A DNA stretch of 64,000 nt from Yersinia proxima. Its GTDB lineage: Bacteria; Pseudomonadota; Gammaproteobacteria; Enterobacterales; Enterobacteriaceae. Shown here piece by piece: positions 56,372-64,000 of the stretch (positions within the stretch are counted from its first letter, which is position 1; every line of letters starts with the position of its first letter). The stretch lies in the NCBI RefSeq assembly GCF_902170785.1, contig NZ_CABHYG010000017.1:62001-126000 (forward strand). The letters run 5' to 3'. The notes beneath the pieces are model-generated. The model had not been told where the DNA came from, searched no databases, and saw only the letters and a list, made by a program, of their open reading frames with translations. The position numbers were made by a program, and so were the translations under genes.

Positions 56372-56429
56372 AATGCTACGATAACTATCTGGCTGGTGTG
56401 GATATTATGAGTATGGTGCAACATTAGCT

Positions 56430-58262
56430 TCAGTGTTTCAATGCATTGTAGATTTTTTCTGCCAATGCATGTGAAATACTCGGCACTTTTGCAATTTCCT
56501 CGACGCTAGCGTTAAGTAAAGGTTGCAGTCCTCCCATATACTTCAGCAGTATTTGCCGCCGTTTAGGGCCCACTCCCTCTATTAGTTCTAATGCGCTAGT
56601 ATTTTTTACTTTTGAACGACGCTGCCTATGCCCTGTTATGGCATGGTTATGAGAATCGTCACGAATATGTTGAATCAAATGTAATGCGGGTGAGTCTGGT
56701 GGCAATGAAAAGCCCTCCCCCTCAGCAGCCAGGAATAATGTTTCCAATCCTGCTTTTCGATCACTGCCTTTGGCAACACCAACTAATAAAGGTTTTTGTT
56801 TATCCCATGGAACATTGAGCGAGGCAAAAACATCAAAAGCCTGCGATAACTGACCTTTCCCTCCATCAATAAAGATAACATCCGGGATTTTTTTATCATC
56901 TAATGCTTTGCCATATCGACGTTTAAGCACTTGAGCCATTGCTGCATAATCATCACCGGGCGTGATACCACTAATATTGTAGCGCCTATATTCCGAACGT
57001 ACAGGGCCATTTGCATCAAATACTACGCAGGATGCAACAGTTTGTTCCCCCATCGTATGGCTGATATCAAAACATTCCATGCGATTTATCTCATCAAGTT
57101 TAAGAATTTTAGCTAATTCTTTCATTCGTTGATGGATAGTCGATTGCTGGGACAAACGTGTAACCAGTGCCGTTGACGCATTGGTTCGGGCGAGTTTAAG
57201 ATAACGAGCCCTATCACCACGAGGACGACTTTGAATTTGAATTTTTCTTCCCGCTAATTCAGAAAGAGAAGATGCCAATAGATCTTTTTCAGCAAGTGTG
57301 AAATCCAACAAAATCTCACCTGGAAGCGTACGCATCTGGCTTCCTTGCAGATAGAACTGTCCGACAAATGTTTGAACAACTTCACTCAATTCCGTACCCG
57401 CAGGAACTTTGGGGAAATAGCTGCGACTGCCCAGAACTTTTCCTTGCCTAATAAAGAGCACATGGACACAGGCTAACCCGGCATCAAATGCCACACCGAT
57501 GACATCAAGATCTTCGCTATCGCCAGAAACAAACTGTTGTTCCGTCACTCGCCGTACAGCCTGTATTTGATCACGGATACGTGCCGCATCTTCAAAATGA
57601 AGCAATCGGCTGGCCTCTTCCATGCGAGAGATCAGTTGTGTCAATACTTGTTGATCTTTGCCTGACAGGAACAAACGCACATAGTCAACCTGGCGCTGAT
57701 ACTCTTCTTCACTCACCAAACCTGCTACGCATGGCCCAGAACAACGGCCAATTTGATATTGTAGGCAAGGCCGCGACCGGTTGCGATAGACACTGTTTTC
57801 ACATTGCCTAACAGGAAAGAGTTTTTGCAGTAATGCTAAGGTTTCGCGAACTGCGTAGGAATTAGGGAATGGCCCAAAATACTCCCCTTTTTCATGTTTA
57901 GCTCCGCGATGAATAGCTAAACGCGGATGCTTATCCGCACTGAGAAAAATAAGTGGGTAGGATTTATCATCCCGCAACAGTACGTTGTAGCGGGGTTGAT
58001 AAAGTTTGATGTAGTTATGCTCAAGCAGTAGCGCTTCCGTCTCAGTGTGAGTAACAGTCACGTCAATCTGAGCAATATTTTTAACTAAAGTTTCTGTTTT
58101 ACGGCTAGCAACATTAGCGCGGAAATAACTTGTCAGACGCTTCTTAAGGTCTTTTGCTTTTCCAACATAAATAACTGTCCCCGTTTTATCATACATACGG
58201 TAAACACCAGGTTGGCTGGTGACAGTTTTCAAAAACTCTTTAGAATCAAAACAATCAGTCAC
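56430..58262 (-). CDS. uvrC: UvrC, excinuclease ABC subunit C
   Basis: 610 residues when read from the GTG at 58262, exactly E. coli length. GIY-YIG nuclease at the N-terminus ([21 protein letters not shown]), UVR/UvrB-binding motif, RNase H-like nuclease, and C-terminal HhH ([21 protein letters not shown]). The GTG lies inside the last codons of uvrY (8-nt overlap GTGACTGA), so translation is coupled. A longer frame upstream is inside uvrY and rejected. Confidence 0.95.
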   Translation of the reverse strand: MTDCFDSKEFLKTVTSQPGVYRMYDKTGTVIYVGKAKDLKKRLTSYFRANVASRKTETLVKNIAQIDVTVTHTETEALLLEHNYIKLYQPRYNVLLRDDKSYPLIFLSADKHPRLAIHRGAKHEKGEYFGPFPNSYAVRETLALLQKLFPVRQCENSVYRNRSRPCLQYQIGRCSGPCVAGLVSEEEYQRQVDYVRLFLSGKDQQVLTQLISRMEEASRLLHFEDAARIRDQIQAVRRVTEQQFVSGDSEDLDVIGVAFDAGLACVHVLFIRQGKVLGSRSYFPKVPAGTELSEVVQTFVGQFYLQGSQMRTLPGEILLDFTLAEKDLLASSLSELAGRKIQIQSRPRGDRARYLKLARTNASTALVTRLSQQSTIHQRMKELAKILKLDEINRMECFDISHTMGEQTVASCVVFDANGPVRSEYRRYNISGITPGDDYAAMAQVLKRRYGKALDDKKIPDVIFIDGGKGQLSQAFDVFASLNVPWDKQKPLLVGVAKGSDRKAGLETLFLAAEGEGFSLPPDSPALHLIQHIRDDSHNHAITGHRQRRSKVKNTSALELIEGVGPKRRQILLKYMGGLQPLLNASVEEIAKVPSISHALAEKIYNALKH

Positions 58263-58911
58263 TATTAGATAATGTCTCCGCGTTGAACAAGCCATGGCGG
58301 ATAGCCAAGTGAGTCAATTCAACGTCACCACTAATATTCAGCTTGCTAAACATCCGATAGCGGTAGCTGTTCACAGTTTTCGGGCTCAGGTGAAGTTGCT
58401 CTGATATCTCATTCACCTTTTGGCCTTTCGTTATCATTATCATAATTTGTAACTCACGCTCTGACAAACAGCTAAAAGGTGTTTCTGTCGGCGGCTCTAA
58501 CTGCCCCAAAGCCATCTGTTGTGCAATGTCAGAAGCAATGTAACGCTGCCCGGAATGGACAGCTCTGATGGCAGTTACCACATCCTGAGGTGCCGCGCCT
58601 TTACTCAGATATCCACTCGCACCAGCCTGCATAACTTTCGCAGGCAACGGGTTTTCTGTATGGATAGTTAGCATGATAACTTTAGTATCTGGGGAAAAGC
58701 GTAAAATTTTACGAGTTGCCTCCAACCCGCCGATGCCGGGCATATTCATATCCATCAAAACGATATCAACAATATGGTTACGGCACCATTTTACCGCATC
58801 TTCGCCACACTGCATCTCATCCGCTACTTTGATACCCTTGATGTCTTCAAGAATGCGTCGTATCCCTGCGCGCACCAGTTCGTGGTCATCAACAAGAAGA
58901 ACGCTAATCAA
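58255..58911 (-). CDS. uvrY: UvrY, response regulator of the BarA/UvrY system
   Basis: 218 residues, E. coli length. Receiver domain with phosphoacceptor D54 (VLMDMNMPG) and acidic pocket D8-D9; C-terminal LuxR HTH ([25 protein letters not shown]). It activates csrB/csrC sRNA genes. Heads the uvrY-uvrC-pgsA group. Confidence 0.97.
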   Translation of the reverse strand: MISVLLVDDHELVRAGIRRILEDIKGIKVADEMQCGEDAVKWCRNHIVDIVLMDMNMPGIGGLEATRKILRFSPDTKVIMLTIHTENPLPAKVMQAGASGYLSKGAAPQDVVTAIRAVHSGQRYIASDIAQQMALGQLEPPTETPFSCLSERELQIMIMITKGQKVNEISEQLHLSPKTVNSYRYRMFSKLNISGDVELTHLAIRHGLFNAETLSNSD

Positions 58912-59590
58912 AGAAAATTCTCCAAAAATAAGGGAGTAACCTAATCACGCTTTACTTACGGCAATGATATTACTTGTTTTCGCGCAAAGAATGAATACAG
59001 AATAATTGCAAATTCATATCTATATTGTTTGACAGATATTATTCTTATCATCTCTTTTGCTATGTACATAAAATAGCAGGCTTATCAATTATGACATGAT
59101 AAAAAAAGAAAAGTTTTTAAGATTTTTCTTGGCATTACTTCGGGACGTACAAAAAAATAATTATTAAACTTCCCAAAGTTAATTTTATACAACAAAACAC
59201 AACGTGTTGAAAAAACTAACAATCAGACAGTTCTACAGCATTCACAAAGCTAGGAATAATTCTTATTTTTTATTTATTAATTATCTCTTATATACTTTAA
59301 AAATGCGTGATTTTTGGCGCTGCTTATCTGTACCCCAAAAGATATGTTCTTTATGAACAAATGTAACTTAATTAAGTTAATTTATGCCGATAATGATATG
59401 GCGGGGTGGGGGGCGACAACATTGCACTCCGACTTCCTTGGTCTATGTCACCCATTTAGATTGCGCACAGGTTATCAAAGCTAATCATCAGTTTATGATA
59501 TAATACTATAATTGTTTAATAATGCCGCTATGTTCACTGTGGTGCAGGGGAACCCCATCATCTTGTCTAGAGGCTATTTCAGGAAAAAAA
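58912..59590. other. intergenic region uvrY-yecF
   Basis: 680 bp without a supported gene; AT-rich, contains the upstream control region of uvrY and of yecF. A TATAAT at 59499-59504 is a possible -10 for yecF without a good -35. A G-rich stretch GGCGGGGTGGGGGG lies near 59400. Confidence 0.45.
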
Positions 59591-59815
59591 ATGAGTAATC
59601 CAGACTTTACTACTTCAGCAGACCCAGAAACTTTAGCGAATGAAGTTGCATTTTTGAAAGCGACTGTAACTCTACTGTTAAAAGCGATCGGCCAAGCCGA
59701 TGCAGGGAAAGTAATCTTAAAAATCGAACGTTCCATTGGCGATGTTGCCGACACCGCTCAAGCTGAAGTTTTCGCCAATACACTTGCTCAAATTAAAAGT
59801 GGTTACCGCCAATAA
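59591..59815 (+). CDS. yecF: YecF, DUF2594 protein
   Basis: 74 residues as in E. coli YecF, with LANEVAFLKATVTLLLKAIGQADAGKV matching. Function unknown. AGGA lies upstream of the ATG. In E. coli it is likewise next to uvrY; E. coli has sdiA beside it, which is not in this window. Confidence 0.9.
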   Translation: MSNPDFTTSADPETLANEVAFLKATVTLLLKAIGQADAGKVILKIERSIGDVADTAQAEVFANTLAQIKSGYRQ

Positions 59816-59916
59816 CCGCTTGAGACAACTTGTAACGCCCCTATACACTCATGCTGCCGCTTAGATAGTTCTTTTTAGGCTATAGGCAGCTTGTTTTATA
59901 ATCGTTCGAGACAATG

Positions 59917-60255
59917 ATGAGTCTGTTACTTAAAGCATTAATCGGTGCCTGTGTAGTGGTATTGATTGGAATATTAGCGAAAACACGCAATTACTACATC
60001 GCCGGTTTAATTCCGTTATTTCCCACATTTGCTCTTATTGCGCATTATGTTGTCGGCAGCGAACGTAGCATCCAAGCCCTGCGTGTAACAATAATCTTTG
60101 GGTTATGGGCTATTGTTCCTTACTTCATCTATCTGATATCACTATATTTTTTGATTGATCACTTACGTTTACCCGTAGCATTAACAGCCGCAGTCTTATG
60201 CTGGATGATTGCTGCCTGGATACTTATTTCAGCGTGGAGTCAATGGCACAGTTAA
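59917..60255 (+). CDS. glpM: GlpM family inner-membrane protein
   Basis: 112 residues, four hydrophobic segments; the region NYYIAGLIPLFPTFALIAHY is nearly identical to E. coli GlpM, which is linked to alginate and stress-related membrane functions in some bacteria; role in enterobacteria unclear. Two consecutive ATGs; the second aligns with E. coli. Confidence 0.88.
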   Translation: MSLLLKALIGACVVVLIGILAKTRNYYIAGLIPLFPTFALIAHYVVGSERSIQALRVTIIFGLWAIVPYFIYLISLYFLIDHLRLPVALTAAVLCWMIAAWILISAWSQWHS

Positions 60256-60278
60256 AGCAGACCTTGCTATAAAACTGT

Positions 60279-60533
60279 TTAGCGTAATAGCAATAAAATA
60301 AGAGCATGAATAGCCAGCATTACTGTAGAGAAAGCCAAGTTTATATTACTAATAGACTTCGACCTGGTCTCAACTGATGGTTCGTCACTTACCTGAATCT
60401 TTCTTACTCTATAAACCCAGTACCCGCCCAGCCCTATAAAGAGTAGCGCTAATGACACCGCTAATAGGGGATATTCCCACACCAAATACTCACTGAGTCC
60501 TGCAATAACAAACCAGATAATGACAAAGACCAT
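60279..60533 (-). CDS. small membrane protein, unknown
   Basis: 84 residues, three hydrophobic segments (about 2-15, 21-41 and 66-83) with a basic/polar loop between the second and third. AGGTG lies 6-8 nt before the ATG. Convergent to glpM and divergent from the GhoS-like gene. No family recognised. Confidence 0.6.
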   Translation of the reverse strand: MVFVIIWFVIAGLSEYLVWEYPLLAVSLALLFIGLGGYWVYRVRKIQVSDEPSVETRSKSISNINLAFSTVMLAIHALILLLLR

Positions 60534-60825
60534 GATTGTTCACCTAATGTTTTGATTATCCGATTTTAGCACATGCTGTAAAAACGCTTAAGCTATGTCC
60601 ATAAAATAGTAATAAAGAACTAAAGTGATGAAAAATTTAGAATAAAGCATCATAAAAATCTTAATCATTGTTAATGGTTTGTCTGTTTTATTGATGTGAA
60701 TCAACTTGGTTTGGCTCTAATATTCAATGCTGGGACTTCAGCCACATCTTGCAAGGTTACTTGCTTTCCACAGGCAAAGGAAATTGATATGTTGGCTATT
60801 CCATAGTTAATGTAGGGTTTTTGAA

Positions 60826-61113
60826 ATGGCTAAATTTACTGTTAGAGTTGAATTGCGTGATCCAGAAGCCACAGACTACGACGATCTTCATAAAAAAATG
60901 GAAGAGAAAGGTTTCTCGCGAACGGTAATTATTACTGCATCAGGTGTGAGAAAAATACTTCCAGGTGCCGAGTACAACTATAAAAGTGAAACTAAATCTA
61001 CGGCAGAAGTTGGGGGACTTGCAGAATCTATTGCAGAAAAGGTAAAAATGAATCCTAAAGTAATGGTAACTAAATCAGCAGGTTGTTATTACGCTAATCT
61101 TGATTTGGCTTAG
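60826..61113 (+). CDS. DUF2622/GhoS-like small protein
   Basis: 95 residues, alternating strands and helices (ferredoxin-like): FTVRVELRDPEATDYDDLHKKMEEKGFSR. Length and pattern resemble the DUF2622/GhoS family; GhoS is an RNase antitoxin that cleaves ghoT mRNA. The identification is by memory and moderate. No ghoT-like gene follows. It lies in an otherwise non-coding 900-bp region. Confidence 0.5.
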   Translation: MAKFTVRVELRDPEATDYDDLHKKMEEKGFSRTVIITASGVRKILPGAEYNYKSETKSTAEVGGLAESIAEKVKMNPKVMVTKSAGCYYANLDLA

Positions 61114-61433
61114 TTATCTTATTTAAAGATATTTTTAGCAATCTAAATGCAGGTATTGTTTCCTGCATTTGTTCTATCGCTTCAATTCACATAGATAAGG
61201 TAGAGATTTTATTTTTTAAGTGCATTTATTCCTAGTGTGCTAATAATATGTATTTTAACTGATATTATCGTGCAGAATATAACGATGAGTGCCAACATGG
61301 TTTTGTTGGAGAATCAAATAAATGCAGAATTATGGTGTAAAGTAAAATATTCTTTACGATGGTGGAAATGTTGAAGCCTATATTTCAATCATCAATTGCT
61401 ATAGAATCAACAGAGTAGCAAATGTGATGAGGT
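61114..61433. other. intergenic region before the channel gene
   Basis: 320 bp, AT-rich, no gene seen. The start of the channel at 61434 has TGATG/AGG sequence just upstream. Confidence 0.4.
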
Positions 61434-62489
61434 ATGTTTGAGGACATAAAGCATATGGTTGCTCAGTTTACTATGGAAAATATTGTTGGACTGATTTTAG
61501 TTATCGGTTGTGTCATTGCTTTATTAATTGTATCGATGTGGGGAATGAGACGGCACCATTCTCGATATAATTTTATTTTACAGTTTGTTAGTTTCCTTCT
61601 GTGGTCTGTAATGGTGATTGTGGCGGGAAACATTATTAATAATGCGCTCGCTGGTATAAAAGTAAATTTTGTCACACCCCGGACGGTTAATTTCGTCTGT
61701 ATGTCACTAATTCTATTGATGTTAATTCGTAAGATGTTTGCATTATTTGATGTGCTGGAAAAACGGCAGGTGGCGAAAGGGAGTGATATTACCAGCGCTA
61801 AAATCATATCACGCATGCTAAAAATTACACTCGTAGTAGTGGTGGTTCTACTCTATGGTGAGCATTTGGGTATGAGTTTTTCTGGGTTGGTGACCTTCGG
61901 TGGTATTGGCGGTCTTGCCGTAGGTCTGGCCGGAAAAGATATTCTGAGTAATTTCTTTTCTGGTGTGATGCTTTATTTTGATCGTCCTTTTAATATCGGA
62001 GACTGGATACGTTTGCCAGACCGCCACATTGAAGGGGTTGTTGTTGAAATAGGTTGGCGATTGACAAAAATAATGACGTTTGAAAATCGTCCACTGTATG
62101 TTCCTAACTCCATGTTCACGGATGTTAGCGTTGAAAATCCAGGTCGCATGACAAATCGCAGAATAAAAACCACGATAGGACTGCGCTATGCTGACGCGGA
62201 TAAAATTGGCGCGATTGTGGATGAGATGCACAATTTTTTAGCCAATAATGATGATATTGATCACCAACAGACCTTGCTGGTCTATTTCAATGGATTCGGC
62301 GATTCTTCTCTCAATATTATGGTTTATTGCTTTACCAAGACTAAAGTATGGGCTGAATGGTTGGCAATTCAGCAGCGCTGCTATTTGAGATTTATAGATA
62401 TAGTGCATAAACATGGAGCAGACTTTGCTTTCCCCAGCCGTTCGCTATATATCGAGAATAGCACTGAGTTGCCGGAAATTTCTAAATAG
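61434..62489 (+). CDS. ynaI: YnaI-type mechanosensitive channel (MscS family)
   Basis: 351 residues; about five membrane spans. The pore-lining helix region [20 protein letters not shown] and the beta domain [18 protein letters not shown] match E. coli YnaI (343) closely. It opens under membrane tension to release solutes in osmotic downshock. Monocistronic, followed by a terminator. Confidence 0.9.
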   Translation: MFEDIKHMVAQFTMENIVGLILVIGCVIALLIVSMWGMRRHHSRYNFILQFVSFLLWSVMVIVAGNIINNALAGIKVNFVTPRTVNFVCMSLILLMLIRKMFALFDVLEKRQVAKGSDITSAKIISRMLKITLVVVVVLLYGEHLGMSFSGLVTFGGIGGLAVGLAGKDILSNFFSGVMLYFDRPFNIGDWIRLPDRHIEGVVVEIGWRLTKIMTFENRPLYVPNSMFTDVSVENPGRMTNRRIKTTIGLRYADADKIGAIVDEMHNFLANNDDIDHQQTLLVYFNGFGDSSLNIMVYCFTKTKVWAEWLAIQQRCYLRFIDIVHKHGADFAFPSRSLYIENSTELPEISK

Positions 62490-62512
62490 TGGTAATCCTG
62501 TCTTTGTCACTA

Positions 62513-62540
62513 CACCGGGCATAACAGCCCGGTGGCTTTG
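62513..62540 (+). terminator. terminator of the channel gene
   Basis: Perfect 8-bp stem CACCGGGC / GCCCGGTG with a 6-nt loop, followed by GCTTTG, about 24 bp after the stop. Confidence 0.7.
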
Positions 62541-62805
62541 AGTGGGATGCTAACCTGCGGGGTTAACAAGAAAACACCCACTTATATTAACTCTATCAAA
62601 TATCCTACTTATCTGCTTTCAGATTGTCAGAACTTGCTTGCCTAAGCGACTGTTGTGCCGTTGATGATTGGATTAAACCACAGGGTTGCATGCATATCAA
62701 TTAATAGGTTGTATTACTATCAATCGGAGGGTTATCTTTTTGAATGGCAGGCGAAAAAAAACGACTAAGATCGGTTATATTGCTGATTCTAGTTATTTGA
62801 TTTTT
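62541..62805. other. intergenic region
   Basis: 265 bp without a gene. The segment 62640-62665 (CCTAAGCGACTGTTGTGCCG) resembles 63788-63806 (CCTAAGCAGTTGTTGTGCCA). Confidence 0.4.
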
Positions 62806-63225
62806 CTACTTTTTTAATAACTCTTTGAGATTTCTGGACTCCAGCAATTCGTTGAATAAGCGATCGTAATTTTCGACTTTAATTCGAAGCGCTTCAATAT
62901 GGTTATCTTTATCACTTTCTGGTAGACGGTCGAACAAATTCAACAATTCTCGTTGTCTGTCACTTAGAGTGATAGGTTGAACGATTGAGATGTCATCACC
63001 AGCAGGTTCATCACTTAGTAACCAGGAAAGGGACACACCAAAGGCTTCAGATAATTTTAAAGCCGAGTCTTTGCTTATTTTCCCTTTAGTGAACCAACGA
63101 CCAGCCGCCTGGGGGCTGATTCCACATATGCGAGCAAGCCCCGACTTGTTTACACCGGTTTTATTCATCAACTGATAAAGGCGAGCTGCTATAGGTGGTT
63201 CTTGATAATTTTTTTCTTCTTTCAT
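62806..63225 (-). CDS. XRE-family phage-type repressor
   Basis: 139 residues. HTH about residues 15-70 (LMNKTGVNKSGLARICGISPQAAGRWFTKG), then LSWLLSD and a helical C-terminus, as in repressors of P2/186- or Mu-like elements that lack a peptidase domain. The ATG at 63225 is the first good start; the frame upstream begins only at a TTG. Operator-like repeats lie just upstream. Confidence 0.75.
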   Translation of the reverse strand: MKEEKNYQEPPIAARLYQLMNKTGVNKSGLARICGISPQAAGRWFTKGKISKDSALKLSEAFGVSLSWLLSDEPAGDDISIVQPITLSDRQRELLNLFDRLPESDKDNHIEALRIKVENYDRLFNELLESRNLKELLKK

Positions 63226-63236
63226 TTCAAAATTAT

Positions 63237-63273
63237 AAACCAAAGGTTTAATAATATAAATAACCCAAAGGTT
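63237..63273. promoter_or_regulatory. candidate operators of the XRE repressor
   Basis: Two related inverted repeats: AAACC-AAA-GGTTT (63237-63249) and AACC-CAAA-GGTT (63262-63273), 24-25 bp apart, immediately before the repressor gene. Confidence 0.5.
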
Positions 63274-63568
63274 GTATTTTGATGTAACCCTATGATTTAA
63301 TCTTGCGGTTGATAGTGAAGTTGGTTGAAACCACTACAACAAAAAATGCGCATATTGAGAAGAATCGAGATGGCGTTCAACCAGGCCATTTAGTGACGGG
63401 TTGGGTAATGGGTTTGACAATGCGGCTGTCTATAACTTTTATAACAACAGCCCTGGCAAGTTGATGTTAGCTATTTCCAATCTGTGGCTTGACTTAACTT
63501 TGTGAGAACTGAAATCGAGTTTAATCATGTCCCCTGTAGGGGGTTAATAATATAAGGATGTTACCCTA
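63274..63568. other. region between repressor and small divergent gene
   Basis: 295 bp; expected to hold the divergent promoter of the gene at 63569. No gene seen. Confidence 0.4.
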
Positions 63569-63751
63569 ATGATTCCTATAGAGAACTTGATTAAATTTCT
63601 ACCTTCGGATGGTACGGTCTTAATTCGTTGCGAGCATGGTGAGATAGTGAGTGTTGAGAACTTAAAAGAGAACCAATTTGTCGCGACATTACCGGTATTT
63701 ATCGAACTGGCGGAAATCGCTGGTTATACAATTTCAATGCCCGATGTTTGA
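63569..63751 (+). CDS. small protein, unknown
   Basis: 60 residues, beta-rich start (TVLIRCEHGEIVSVENLK). AAGGATG lies about 10 nt upstream of the ATG. Divergent from the XRE repressor, as for early genes in phage switches, but no other phage gene is near in this window. Function not recognised. Confidence 0.5.
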   Translation: MIPIENLIKFLPSDGTVLIRCEHGEIVSVENLKENQFVATLPVFIELAEIAGYTISMPDV

Positions 63752-63798
63752 CGGAATAATAGCTCTGTCAGTCTGAACACCTGACAACCTAAGCAGTT

Positions 63799-63844
63799 GT
63801 TGTGCCATCACCCTAGGGGGCAAGGTGGCACAACTATTACTCAT
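63799..63844 (+). terminator. hairpin after the small gene
   Basis: Arms GTTGTGCCA and TGGCACAAC with partly pairing interior (CACC/GGTG). About 47 bp after the stop. No strong T-run. Confidence 0.45.
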
Positions 63845-64000
63845 TAAATTTGGTAATCAAACACTGACATCGGTCATATTCGCTGTTAGGGAATTTCTGC
63901 ATTGTAAAATCAAGTTGGCTATTACTTCATTATCCAAATGTTTGATGGTTCTAAATCGAGAAAACCTAAATCAATCACGCTTGTGCCAACAGACAATACC
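63845..64000. other. window end, no gene seen
   Basis: AT-rich non-coding sequence; the window ends before the next gene can be judged. Confidence 0.4.

Overview
The window is chromosomal DNA of an enterobacterium, most likely a Yersinia or a close relative. The evidence is the glyW-cysT-leuZ / pgsA-uvrC-uvrY-yecF order, complete efe and rut loci, an ERIC repeat and a P2-type prophage. The genus is inferred from remembered gene content; no database search was made.

Left chromosomal part (1-20201). The 3' part of efeO and efeB (iron/haem uptake) are followed by an ERIC element, wrbA, a membrane-anchored XRE regulator, nanM (sialic acid epimerase) and a complete pyrimidine-degradation operon rutABCDEFG. 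Its repressor gene rutR is divergent, and the control region carries a sigma54-type promoter and a RutR-like box. cycA and a lone tRNA-Lys come next. From 13.8 to 16.5 kb the DNA is AT-rich with few genes: two orphan secreted Cys-containing proteins and a probable 27-residue membrane protein. A methyltransferase, a membrane protein, a DHCW-motif cupin and amyA follow.

Prophage (20202-55434, about 35.2 kb). An apparently complete P2-like prophage sits in leuZ between 124-bp direct repeats. The repeat holds the tRNA 3' part including CCA and the downstream terminator, so leuZ is rebuilt at the right end. Order: int, a BRCT-domain gene coupled to int, repressor, early promoter with paired operators, Cox-like gene, small early genes, dam, replication gene A, cargo, a packaging region, then Q P / O N M L X / lysis / R S / cargo / V W J I H G / cargo / FI FII E-E' T U D / ogr. 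Three late promoters carry TGT-N12-ACA Ogr boxes. Four cargo positions were found: after int (BRCT gene); between A and Q (DUF2971 gene plus a membrane protein, bracketed by a 17-bp direct repeat, and a third membrane gene); between S and V (TIR-domain gene plus BrnT/BrnA toxin-antitoxin); and between G and FI, the fun(Z) position of P2 (nuclease-like gene). These are the best candidates for phage-defence functions. Two strong RNA folds (M-L and FII-E junctions) are not explained by coding sequence.

Right chromosomal part (55381-64000). leuZ, cysT and glyW are followed by the pgsA-uvrC-uvrY group on the minus strand, then yecF, glpM, a small membrane protein, a GhoS/DUF2622-like protein and a YnaI-type mechanosensitive channel. 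The window ends with an orphan phage-type repressor with operator-like repeats and a small divergent gene.
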